Counted from the first letter of the stretch, positions 1 to 5,351 are shown. The stretch: 5,351 nucleotides of DNA from Planctomycetota bacterium (GCA_023429275.1 JAEYWB010000890.1:1-5351), one strand, 5' to 3'. Program-made: numbers and translations. The notes: generated by a model from the sequence alone, not told the origin.

Positions 1-1076
1 GCGCATGGCTTCAGTCGGTGCTGGCCGCCTCAGCGGCCGGCGCAGCCCTCTTGCGAAGCGACGCCGCAGGGGCTCAGGACGTATCGCCGAAGAAGATCCG
101 GCTCGGGATCGATAACTTCGCCGTGAGAGCGATGGGATGGAAGGCGCCGCAGCTCATCGACTACGCAAAGTCGCTCGCGGTCGACGTCCTGTTCATCACC
201 GACCTGATGGCCTTCGAAAGCTTCGACACGAAGCCGCTCACCGAACTGCGGAAGCGGGCGGAAGAGGCCGGCCTCGAGATCTACCTCGGGACGTGGAGCA
301 TCTGTCCGACCTCGACGACGTTCAAGAAGGACTGGGGGACGGCGGAGGAACATCTGCGGCTCGGGCTGAGAGTCGCAAAAGACCTCGGATCGCCGGTGCT
401 GCGGGTGATCCTCGGCAACGGCTCCGACCGGTCCACCCCCGGGGGAATCGAGGCTCGCATTGCCGACACGGTGGAAGTCTGCCGGAAGTGCCGCAGCGCG
501 GCGATGGATCTCGGCGTCAAGATCGCCGTCGAAAACCATGCCGGCGCCATGCAGTCGCGCGCGCTCGTGAGCCTCATTGAGCAGGCCGGGAAGGAGTACG
601 TCGGAGCGAACGTCGACTCGGGGAACGCCGTCTGGACGCTCGAGGACCCGCTGACCAATCTCGAGAATCTCGCCCCCTACGCGCTAACGACGAGCCTTCG
701 CGATTCGGCGATCTGGGAAAGCCCGAAGGGTCTGACCGTTCAGTGGACGGCCATGGGAGAAGGAAACATCGATCTGCCGGCGTACTTCAGGAAGTTCGCC
801 GAACTCTGCCCGAACGTCCCGGTCAACATCGAGACGATCTCCGGCTTCAATCGCGAGATCCCGTACCTCACGCCGGGGTACTGGAAGGTCTGGCCGAAGG
901 CCCGCGCGGAGGACCTCGCGCGGATGATCGCCATCGCGAAGTCGGGCAAACCGCGCGACGGCTGGTCGCCGCCAGCCGGCGTCGATCGCAAGGAAGCGGA
1001 GAAGGAGTATCAGAAGGGGGAAATCGAGCGGAGCATCGCGTACTGCAAGAAGACGCTCGGCCTCGGACGGAAGTGA
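1..1076 (+). CDS. Exported sugar phosphate isomerase/epimerase-like TIM-barrel protein (5' partial)
   Basis: The protein belongs to the xylose-isomerase-like TIM-barrel (AP endonuclease family 2) superfamily. Members isomerise or epimerise sugars, or cleave related substrates, using a divalent metal; the substrate here is unknown. The frame is open to the left edge and reads AWLQSVLAASAAGAALL before AGA-Q. That looks like the hydrophobic core and cleavage site of a Tat signal whose RR lies just off the window, and the cut first codon (xGC) could be Arg. The GTG at 18 is therefore probably not the true start. Counting from that GTG, expected acidic metal ligands are E172 (VENHAG), D200 (NVDSGN), D229 (SLRD) and E272 (NIETIS), with a GEGNID loop at 248-253. 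The usual His of the H-x-[KR]-D motif appears to be Ser226. A charged helical tail follows residue 320. The stop is TGA at 1074-1076. It is convergent with the fRMsr gene. Family is confident; activity is not assignable. Confidence 0.9.
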   Translation, partial: AWLQSVLAASAAGAALLRSDAAGAQDVSPKKIRLGIDNFAVRAMGWKAPQLIDYAKSLAVDVLFITDLMAFESFDTKPLTELRKRAEEAGLEIYLGTWSICPTSTTFKKDWGTAEEHLRLGLRVAKDLGSPVLRVILGNGSDRSTPGGIEARIADTVEVCRKCRSAAMDLGVKIAVENHAGAMQSRALVSLIEQAGKEYVGANVDSGNAVWTLEDPLTNLENLAPYALTTSLRDSAIWESPKGLTVQWTAMGEGNIDLPAYFRKFAELCPNVPVNIETISGFNREIPYLTPGYWKVWPKARAEDLARMIAIAKSGKPRDGWSPPAGVDRKEAEKEYQKGEIERSIAYCKKTLGLGRK

Positions 1077-1207
1077 AGCGATGACATCGCGAGCTCCGAG
1101 AAATCCGTTCAACCGCGTCGCGCCAGCGGAGCGCGGTCCGAATCGGAGGCCGCATATCAGCCAGCCGGGCCTCTGCCGGCGTGCCGCGGGCATTGAGACA
1201 CAGCTGT

Positions 1208-1237
1208 CCCCCCGTTGCACGGGGGGCTATTTCCTTT
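1208..1237 (+). terminator. Possible terminator-like GC hairpin downstream of the TIM-barrel gene
   Basis: CCCCCCG (1208-1214) and CGGGGGG (1220-1226) form a perfect 7-bp stem around the loop TTGCA. CTATTTCCTTT follows on the plus strand, a pyrimidine-rich but imperfect U tract. The hairpin lies 132 bases after the TIM-barrel stop, in the convergent gap, so it could end that transcript. It could equally be part of an intergenic repeat, because further pairing segments follow directly (1232-1286). Confidence 0.35.
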
Positions 1238-1286
1238 CGTCCCTGACGGGACTGAGATGGCCTCACCGGGGTCGGTAGCGAAAGGA
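1232..1286. repeat. Structured intergenic segment with nested inverted repeats
   Basis: TCCTTTCG (1232-1239) is perfectly complementary to CGAAAGGA (1279-1286). Between them GTCCC (1239-1243) pairs with GGGAC (1248-1252) around TGAC, sharing one base with the outer stem. Together with the preceding GC hairpin (1208-1226) this makes a compact foldable block of about 80 bases. I recall similar strings in intergenic repeats of Planctomycetes and related phyla but cannot verify that here. It could be a dispersed repeat, a 3' untranslated structure or chance in GC-rich DNA. Confidence 0.35.
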
Positions 1287-1357
1287 CGAACTGACTCCCA
1301 ATGACCGGTTGATCGTGGCGGCTAGTGTTTTGGCACGGCTAGGACTTGGGGTTCGTT

Positions 1358-1377
1358 AGATTAGCCGAGATTAGCCG
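1358..1377. repeat. Perfect tandem repeat, 2 x 10 bp
   Basis: AGATTAGCCG occurs twice head to tail (1358-1367 and 1368-1377). The second copy runs into the left arm of the 58-bp palindrome at 1370-1427, so the end of that element looks partly duplicated. A degenerate 17-bp direct repeat beginning CGGCTAG lies just upstream, at 1319 and 1336. Confidence 0.75.
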
Positions 1378-1427
1378 GAACGCGCGAGCATCCGGTTCGA
1401 ACCGGGGGCTAGCGCCCGCCGGCTAAT
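1370..1427. repeat. 58-bp interrupted palindromic element
   Basis: The outer arms are ATTAGCCGG (1370-1378) and CCGGCTAAT (1419-1427), and the centre is the perfect palindrome CCGGTTCGAACCGG (1392-1405). Both pairs share the same centre (1398.5). The 13-base spacers on each side also match as reverse complements at 7 of 13 positions (GCGC and AGC conserved), so about 23 of 29 arm positions pair. Four CCGG tetramers sit at 1375, 1392, 1402 and 1419 with spacing 17, 10, 17. Each half can fold as its own CCGG-bounded hairpin (1375-1395 and 1402-1422), or the whole can form one long hairpin or a cruciform. It lies 34 bases downstream of the fRMsr stop. It resembles a REP/BIME-like or mobile palindromic repeat; copy number is not visible from one window. 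Confidence 0.7.
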
Positions 1428-1461
1428 GGACGCAACCCAGAATCCTTCGTGTGACAAAGCA

Positions 1462-1965
1462 TTAGAGACCTCTCGGATCCGAAGCCGCCAGCAGGATCGT
1501 GGCGAGGCGTTCCAGACCCGCGGCGTCATCGGCATCGAACCGCCCGGTAAGCGGGCTATCGATGTCGAGCACGCCGAGCAGACCCCCTTCGGCCACGAGC
1601 GGGACGACGATCTCGGAATTCGAAGCCGAGTCGCACGCGATGTGACCGGGGAACTCGTGGACATCGGGGACCACGATCGTCCGACGCTGTTCGGCTGCCG
1701 CGCCACAGACTCCACGTCCCGGCCCGATCCGGACGCAGGCCGGTTTTCCCTGGAACGGGCCGAGAACCAGGTCAGTCCCGCGGGCAATGTAGAAGCCCGC
1801 CCAGTTGACGTCGGGAAGGGTGCCGAAGAGGACCGCCGCGCAGTTCGCCATGTTCGCGATGAAGTCGCGCTCCTCCGCCACGAGCGACCTGATCTGCTCG
1901 GCGAGCTGGCGATACAGGGCCGCCTTGTCCCGCGGATCGGCCGTGAGCATGGGCATCGTCTGCAT
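1462..1965 (-). CDS. msrC: Free methionine-(R)-sulfoxide reductase (GAF domain, fRMsr)
   Basis: fRMsr reduces free methionine-R-sulfoxide to methionine in the cytosol through a Cys-disulfide cycle usually recharged by thioredoxin. The 167 residues match the usual length and consist of a single GAF domain with no signal peptide. Hallmarks are NWAGFY (54-59), LGPFQGKPAC (68-77), GRGVCG (83-88), VVPDVHEFPGHIACDSASNS (98-117) and GVLDIDSP (131-138). The three family cysteines are C77, C87 and C111; their spacing of 10 and 24 equals that of yeast C91, C101 and C125, with C111 matching the nucleophile. The ATG at 1965 is preceded by a good ribosome binding site (1971-1976), which settles the start. 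It lies 127 bases downstream of the DUF2292 gene on the same strand, so it may share that transcript or use its own promoter. The symbol is transferred from the E. coli family member (yebR/msrC). Confidence 0.95.
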   Translation of the reverse strand: MQTMPMLTADPRDKAALYRQLAEQIRSLVAEERDFIANMANCAAVLFGTLPDVNWAGFYIARGTDLVLGPFQGKPACVRIGPGRGVCGAAAEQRRTIVVPDVHEFPGHIACDSASNSEIVVPLVAEGGLLGVLDIDSPLTGRFDADDAAGLERLATILLAASDPRGL

Positions 1966-1970
1966 CCGTC

Positions 1971-1976
1971 ACCTCC
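1971..1976 (-). promoter_or_regulatory. Ribosome binding site of the fRMsr gene
   Basis: On the minus strand GGAGGT stands 5 bases before the ATG at 1965. It is the clearest Shine-Dalgarno sequence in the window and fixes the fRMsr start. DUF1501, by contrast, shows none. Confidence 0.75.
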
Positions 1977-1999
1977 GCCGGGCATTCGGCGCTCATCGA

Positions 2000-2019
2000 G
2001 AACGTCTTTCCTGACGTTC
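2000..2019. promoter_or_regulatory. Inverted repeat upstream of fRMsr: possible operator or mRNA hairpin
   Basis: GAACGTC (2000-2006) and GACGTTC (2013-2019) are perfect 7-bp inverted arms around 6 bases. The site is 35 bases before the fRMsr ATG and 73 bases after the DUF2292 stop. It could be a repressor site or a 5' leader hairpin. No T run follows on the minus strand, so a classical terminator for the upstream operon is unlikely. No convincing -35/-10 pair could be assigned here. Confidence 0.35.
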
Positions 2020-2092
2020 CACTGTAGAGCCAAAGGCCGCTGGCGGGCAGGGCACGCCCCAGCCGCCTCGCGCGGGGAGCTGGCGAGTGCGG

Positions 2093-2338
2093 TCAGTCCC
2101 GATGGTCGCGACGGGCCCGATACGGACGCGACTTGTGAACTCGATCGATCCGGTCCACCTGACCATTGACCACGACGATTGCCACTTCGCCAAATCGGAT
2201 CCCCTGGAGGGCTTTCGCCACCAGTTCCAGGACATCGGTCTCTTCGGCTGAGGACGTGGTCGTTCCCCCCGGGCGCTGACCGCCCGGGGTGTGAGACGTT
2301 GTCCTCGCCGTTCCCGGATCGGTGTCGGAGAAACTCAT
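2093..2338 (-). CDS. Small DUF2292 (YezD-like) protein, translationally coupled to DUF1501
   Basis: This 81-residue protein of unknown function has two parts. Residues 1-32 are Thr/Gly/Ser/Pro-rich and probably disordered. Residues 33-70 (DVLELVAKALQGIRFGEVAI followed by VVVNGQVDRIDRVHKS) match the DUF2292 pattern of a short helix, G-[IL]-R-[FY]-G-x-V and an amphipathic strand pair ending in I-[ED]-R. A basic tail follows (RPYRARRDHRD). The family is normally about 55-65 residues, so the N-terminal extension is extra. The ATG at 2338 overlaps the DUF1501 stop as ATGA, with GGAG 8 bases upstream (2347-2350), which suggests translational coupling. No signal peptide is seen, so it is probably cytosolic, unlike the exported DUF1501 protein. 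B. subtilis YezD and proteobacterial relatives have been noted near sulfur-assimilation genes; that is recalled context, not shown here. Confidence 0.85.
   Translation of the reverse strand: MSFSDTDPGTARTTSHTPGGQRPGGTTTSSAEETDVLELVAKALQGIRFGEVAIVVVNGQVDRIDRVHKSRPYRARRDHRD
2267..2289. repeat. Perfect 9-bp GC-rich inverted repeat inside the DUF2292 5' coding region
   Basis: CCCCGGGCG (2267-2275) and CGCCCGGGG (2281-2289) flank the loop CTGAC. On the minus-strand transcript the hairpin begins 45 bases after the DUF1501 stop and lies within codons 17-24 of the DUF2292 gene (Gly-Gly-Gln-Arg-Pro-Gly-Gly region). No U run follows, so it is not a standard intrinsic terminator. It may protect the 3' end of processed DUF1501 mRNA or modulate DUF2292 translation. 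Confidence 0.5.
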
Positions 2339-3732
2339 GCGAAGATCTCCCGGACGACGCTGCCGGCTACGTCCGTCAGCCGGAAGTCGCGTCCGGCGTA
2401 GTTGTAGGTCAGCATCTCGTGGTCGAGTCCCATCAGGGCCAGCAGCGTCGCGTGCAGGTCCATCGAGTGCATCCGCCCTTCGACAGCATGCGTGCCGTAC
2501 TCGTCGGTCGAACCGTACGAGAAGCCCTTCTTGACGCCGGCCCCTGCCAGCCACATCGAGTAGCCGGTGATGTTGTGGTCGCGGCCATCCTCTCCCTGGG
2601 CGGTCGGCAGCCGGCCGAACTCGCTTCCGAACAGCACGAGGGTGTCTTCCAGCAGACCCCGCTGTTCGAGATCCGCCAGGAGGGCAGCCGTCGGCTGGTC
2701 GGTCATGGCGGAGTTGTTGATCAGTCCCTTGTGCAGGTTGTTGTGGTGGTCCCAGCCTCCCTGGCGGATCTGGACGAAGCGGACACCCGCCTCGCTGAGC
2801 CGCCGGGCGATGAGGCACTGCCGTGCGAAACTCCCCTGGGGGCCAGGCTTCACGCCGTAGGCGTCCTGGACGTGCTGCGGCTCCCTGGAGATATCGAGGA
2901 GTTCCGGGACCTTGCCCTGCATCTTGAATGCGAGCTCGTAGGAGGAGATCACCCCTTCGATCGCCTCGGGAGCGCCCGGCTTCGCCGCGAGGTCGCGGTT
3001 CATCGCCTGGACGAGGTCGATCAGCTTCCGCTGCAGCGAGGTGAGCTGCTGGGCGCGGAGGTTCTGCAGGAACCCGGAGTCGTCGATCTTCGTCCCCTGG
3101 TAGTGAGCCGGCAGGAAGGCGCTGCCGTAGTTGACCGCACCGCCGAAGTTGGGAGACGGGTTGACCGTCACATATCCCGGCAGGTCCTGGTTCTCGGTGC
3201 CGAGGCCGTAGAGGAGCCAGGCCCCCATCGAGGGGCGGGTCAGCGTGGCGTTCGCCGCCCCCGTGTGGAGCTGCATGACGGCCTGCGGATGGGCAGGGGT
3301 ATCGGTATGGAGACCGCGGATGAAGCAGAGCTTGTCGACGTGCTGAGCGACGTGGGGATAGAGCTCCGAGACCCACGTTCCGGATTCGCCGTACTGCTGG
3401 AACTTGAATTTCGAGGCGACGAACTTTCCGCCGCCGACACCGGGCTTGCCGTCGCTCGCCTGGAGCTTCGGCTTGTATTCAAAGGTGTCGACGCCCGACA
3501 TCGCCCCTTCCATGAAGACGAAGATGATCCGCTTCGCCTTCGCGGGAATCATCTGGGGCTTCGGAGCGAGCGGTCCGACCTTGGCTCCCTCCCCGGCGGC
3601 GCGAGCGGTCTTCGACTGAAGACCGAGCATCCCGGCGAGAGCGAGGTAGCCGAAGCCGCCCCCTGCCGTGCGGAGGGCCGCACGGCGGCTGAAGGCCTGG
3701 GAAAGTGAGTGAAGGTTGAAATGGTCGATCAT
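2335..3732 (-). CDS. DUF1501 domain protein, Tat-exported, sulfatase/phosphatase-like fold
   Basis: DUF1501 proteins belong to the alkaline-phosphatase-like superfamily; their substrate is unknown. The 465 residues are full length. A twin-arginine signal opens the protein: SRRAALR (15-21), then GGGFGYLALAGMLGL (24-38), with cleavage likely after ARA near 43-46. Hallmarks are FVFMEGAMSGVDTFEYKP (71-88), FIRGLHTD (137-144), HPQAVMQLHTG (148-158), FVQIRQGGWDHH (319-330), SEFGR (370-374), GRDHNITGYSMWLAGAGVKKG (in 383-403), DLHATLLALMGLDHE (425-439) and YAGRDFRLTDVAG (445-457). Asp/His residues in GWDHH, GRDHN and DLHATLL are candidate metal ligands. The ATG at 3732 gives the family N-terminus but has no clear Shine-Dalgarno sequence, which is common in planctomycetes. 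It lies 78 bases after the DUF1553 gene, the standard planctomycete gene pair, and its stop overlaps the DUF2292 start. Confidence 0.97.
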   Translation of the reverse strand: MIDHFNLHSLSQAFSRRAALRTAGGGFGYLALAGMLGLQSKTARAAGEGAKVGPLAPKPQMIPAKAKRIIFVFMEGAMSGVDTFEYKPKLQASDGKPGVGGGKFVASKFKFQQYGESGTWVSELYPHVAQHVDKLCFIRGLHTDTPAHPQAVMQLHTGAANATLTRPSMGAWLLYGLGTENQDLPGYVTVNPSPNFGGAVNYGSAFLPAHYQGTKIDDSGFLQNLRAQQLTSLQRKLIDLVQAMNRDLAAKPGAPEAIEGVISSYELAFKMQGKVPELLDISREPQHVQDAYGVKPGPQGSFARQCLIARRLSEAGVRFVQIRQGGWDHHNNLHKGLINNSAMTDQPTAALLADLEQRGLLEDTLVLFGSEFGRLPTAQGEDGRDHNITGYSMWLAGAGVKKGFSYGSTDEYGTHAVEGRMHSMDLHATLLALMGLDHEMLTYNYAGRDFRLTDVAGSVVREIFA

Positions 3733-3810
3733 GATGGCACCGGGGCTGAGGGTTTGGCTGAGTACGGTTGGTGGTGTCCGTGTTCGGACCGTTTTGCCTC
3801 GACGTGACGG

Positions 3811-5351
3811 CTACTGCAGGTACTGGAATTCGCCCGAGCCCAGCAGGGCCTGGGTGAAACTCGCCCAGGCGGCGGTACGCGGGTCCCTGGCTTTCACCAC
3901 TCCTTCGCCCGAGACGAGCGAGCGGGGATCGAGGTCATTCTGGTCCACATCGATCGGCTCCGGCGCGGAGCTCCTGTTCGTTCCCGTCCCCGCGGTCTCC
4001 GGGGCCGAGGGGCCGGGAGCGTCGGGCTTGGCCTCGAATGATGTCGCCAGAAGCGTCGCCGCGTCAGCGGCGAAAGTTTCGATGTAGTCCTTCGCCCGCT
4101 GACGTTCATCCGAAGTCGGGGTCCGTCCGAGAGCCAGCAGGTAGGCCTGCTCGAGTTTCTGGTCGTCATCGCCGTCACTCGCCAGGACTCGCTCGGCGAA
4201 CCCCAGGGCCTGTCGGCGAACGAACTCGTCGTTGAGCAGATACAGAGCCTGCGTCGCCACGGTCGTGACCTCGCGGTTTCCGGTCACCATCCCCTGTTCG
4301 GCGAAGTCGAACACTTCGAGCGAGCGGGGGACGAGCGTACGGAGGAGCGGAAGGTAGACGCTGCGGTGCGTGCTCTCACGGGCGTACTTGTCGAGGCTCT
4401 TCGCCTGGGGGCCGTTGTTCGGCAGCTCGATCACGCGGAACGACTTCGACGGGACGTCGTCCGGACGGGCGTGCGACAGCTGGGCGGACGTGACGAGAGC
4501 GGCGTCGCGCAGCTCTTCGGCCGTCAGACGGCGCGGGGAGTGCCGCCAGACGAACCGGTTCGCCGGATCCTTCTCCAGATGACCGTCTGTCGCCGACGAG
4601 CCGAGCCCGTAGGCGCGGGTCAGGACGAGCGTCCGGACCAGCTTCTTCACCGACCAGCCGTCTGCCTGGAACCGCTCGACAAGGTGATCGAGCAGGGCGG
4701 GGTGAGTCGGCAGGTCGCCGTTCACTCCGAAGTTGTCGACGGTCGAGACGAGCCCCCGCCCGAACAGATGATGCCAGACACGATTCACGACGACCCTCGA
4801 GGTGAGGGGGTTGTCGGCACGGGTCATCCACTCGGCCAGTTGCAGCCGGCCGCTCGAGTCGCCCGGGATCTTCGGGGCATCGGGCAGGTTGAGAAGGCTC
4901 AGGAATCCGCGGGGAGCGATCGGACCAAGCTTTTCGGCTTCGCCGCGAATCCGGATCTCGGTATCGCCGATCGTCTTGCTGTCCCGGACGCCGAGGGCGA
5001 CATCGCCGATGACGGCGGGGTCGTTGAGGGCCACCACTTCCGCCTGGAGACGGTTCCACTTCTGCCGGGCGATCTGCTGCTTCGGCCGGCCGTCAGGTCC
5101 CGGCTTGCGGCCTTCGCCGCTGTCCCGGATCTTCACGAACTCGAGCCGGGCCTCTTCCGCCTTCGCCTTCGCTTCCTCGATCTTCTTTTCGAGTTCCGGC
5201 GTCACTTCCCGTTTCTTTCCGGAGACGGTGAGGAGGAGATTCGTGTCGTAGTAGGCGAGGCCCGAGCCCCCCATCTGGTTCCGCAGTCCGGCGCACAGAT
5301 CGGTGCTCGTGAACATCCCGGCGAGGGCGTAGTAGTCCGCCTGCGGGATCG
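3811..5351 (-). CDS. DUF1549/DUF1553 (PSD1) domain protein, 3' part
   Basis: This is the C-terminal part of a large, typically exported planctomycete protein whose full form has an N-terminal DUF1549 (PSCyt2), often preceded by a cytochrome-c-like domain. The frame runs off the right edge; the visible start reads IPQADYYALAGMFTSTDL, the family join after DUF1549, so the ATG at 5316 is internal. Counting from that Met, a Glu/Lys/Ala-rich coiled-coil-like helix spans 38-66. EIRIRGEAEKLGPIAPRGFL (120-139) precedes DUF1553, which opens at GRLQLAEWM (156-164) and includes NRVWHHLFGRGLVSTVDNFG (178-197), LPTHPALLDHLVERF (202-216) and LVRTLVLTRAY (226-236). An Ala/Pro/Asp-rich segment at 425-480 separates the helical region from the closing AWASFTQALLGSGEFQYLQ. 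The stop is TAG at 3811-3813. DUF1501 follows after 78 bases, presumably on one transcript. The biochemical role is unknown. Confidence 0.95.
   Translation of the reverse strand, partial: IPQADYYALAGMFTSTDLCAGLRNQMGGSGLAYYDTNLLLTVSGKKREVTPELEKKIEEAKAKAEEARLEFVKIRDSGEGRKPGPDGRPKQQIARQKWNRLQAEVVALNDPAVIGDVALGVRDSKTIGDTEIRIRGEAEKLGPIAPRGFLSLLNLPDAPKIPGDSSGRLQLAEWMTRADNPLTSRVVVNRVWHHLFGRGLVSTVDNFGVNGDLPTHPALLDHLVERFQADGWSVKKLVRTLVLTRAYGLGSSATDGHLEKDPANRFVWRHSPRRLTAEELRDAALVTSAQLSHARPDDVPSKSFRVIELPNNGPQAKSLDKYARESTHRSVYLPLLRTLVPRSLEVFDFAEQGMVTGNREVTTVATQALYLLNDEFVRRQALGFAERVLASDGDDDQKLEQAYLLALGRTPTSDERQRAKDYIETFAADAATLLATSFEAKPDAPGPSAPETAGTGTNRSSAPEPIDVDQNDLDPRSLVSGEGVVKARDPRTAAWASFTQALLGSGEFQYLQ

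Larger units (their letters stand above)
1077..1461. other. Convergent intergenic region without a credible gene
   Basis: These 385 bases separate the ends of the plus-strand TIM-barrel gene and the minus-strand fRMsr gene. A tiny hairpin, GCGAT/ATCGC (1078-1082 with 1086-1090), follows the TIM-barrel stop directly. I see nothing recognisable from about 1091 to 1207. The right two thirds hold the hairpins and repeats listed separately. A 65-codon reading frame at 1081-1278 looks non-coding. Confidence 0.7.

Noticed and set aside
1081..1278. 65-codon plus-strand reading frame starting 4 bases after the TIM-barrel stop
   Set aside because: It has no recognisable domain, is rich in Arg/Pro/Gly as expected from GC-rich non-coding DNA, and runs through the GC hairpin and repeat-like block; no Shine-Dalgarno sequence is clear.
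1392..1405. tRNA T-arm-like GGTTCGAACC string
   Set aside because: It is the centre of a longer palindrome; no acceptor stem, D-arm or anticodon arm can be placed around it.
1319..1427. Possible CRISPR array or att site from the short repeats
   Set aside because: Repeats are only 7-10 bp, there are no regular unique spacers of about 30 bases, and no integrase or cas gene is present.
1426..2169. 247-codon plus-strand open frame over the fRMsr gene
   Set aside because: It is antisense to fRMsr, which has all catalytic cysteines and a ribosome binding site; the translation is low-complexity and charged.
2339..3376. Long minus-strand upstream extension of the DUF2292 frame (open from 3376)
   Set aside because: It overlaps the real DUF1501 gene in another frame and gives Arg/Pro/Gly-rich nonsense. 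Only the part from the ATG at 2338 matches a family.
2179..3708. 509-codon plus-strand open frame antisense to DUF1501
   Set aside because: The opposite strand carries a full-length, motif-perfect DUF1501 gene. The antisense frame is open because of GC-rich codon bias and its translation resembles no family.
3733..3810. Gap between the DUF1553 and DUF1501 genes as an independent promoter
   Set aside because: It holds only a 5-bp hairpin (GTCCG/CGGAC at 3776-3789). No convincing promoter boxes or terminator were seen, so co-transcription is the simpler reading.

Overview
This GC-rich window of 5351 bases most likely comes from a planctomycete chromosome, probably of the Gemmata/Planctomyces type. 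The main evidence is a DUF1549/DUF1553 protein followed directly by a Tat-exported DUF1501 protein. This pair is highly expanded in Planctomycetes and uncommon elsewhere. An exported xylose-isomerase-like TIM-barrel protein and palindromic intergenic repeats fit the same picture. The genus is inferred, not shown.

Layout: (i) 1-1076, plus strand: the 3' part of an exported sugar phosphate isomerase/epimerase-type TIM-barrel gene whose start lies off the left edge. (ii) 1077-1461: a 385-base convergent intergenic region with no credible gene but much structure. It holds a GC-rich hairpin with a pyrimidine-rich tail, a second small hairpin, a 10-bp perfect tandem repeat, and a 58-bp interrupted palindrome centred exactly on CCGGTTCGAACCGG. 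(iii) 1462-1965, minus strand: a free methionine-(R)-sulfoxide reductase (GAF-domain fRMsr, MsrC type) with all three family cysteines at the right spacing. (iv) 1966-2092: its upstream region, with a strong ribosome binding site and a 7-bp inverted repeat. (v) 2093-2338, minus strand: a small DUF2292 (YezD-like) gene whose ATG overlaps the stop codon of the next gene upstream (ATGA). (vi) 2335-3732, minus strand: a DUF1501 protein with a twin-arginine signal. (vii) 3811-5351, minus strand: the 3' part of a DUF1549/DUF1553 gene, with its start off the right edge.

The minus-strand genes DUF1553, DUF1501 and DUF2292 look like one operon, transcribed right to left with gaps of 78 and -4 bases. 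The fRMsr gene follows after 127 bases and may have its own promoter. The DUF1501/DUF1553 pair is thought to act outside the cytoplasm, but its biochemical role is unknown. fRMsr is a cytosolic repair enzyme and DUF2292 is a small protein of unknown function.

I see no strong evidence for a wholly new system. The best leads are the symmetrical palindromic element, the coupling of a DUF2292 gene to DUF1501 with a GC hairpin in the overlap region, and an apparent loss of a metal-binding histidine in the TIM-barrel protein.
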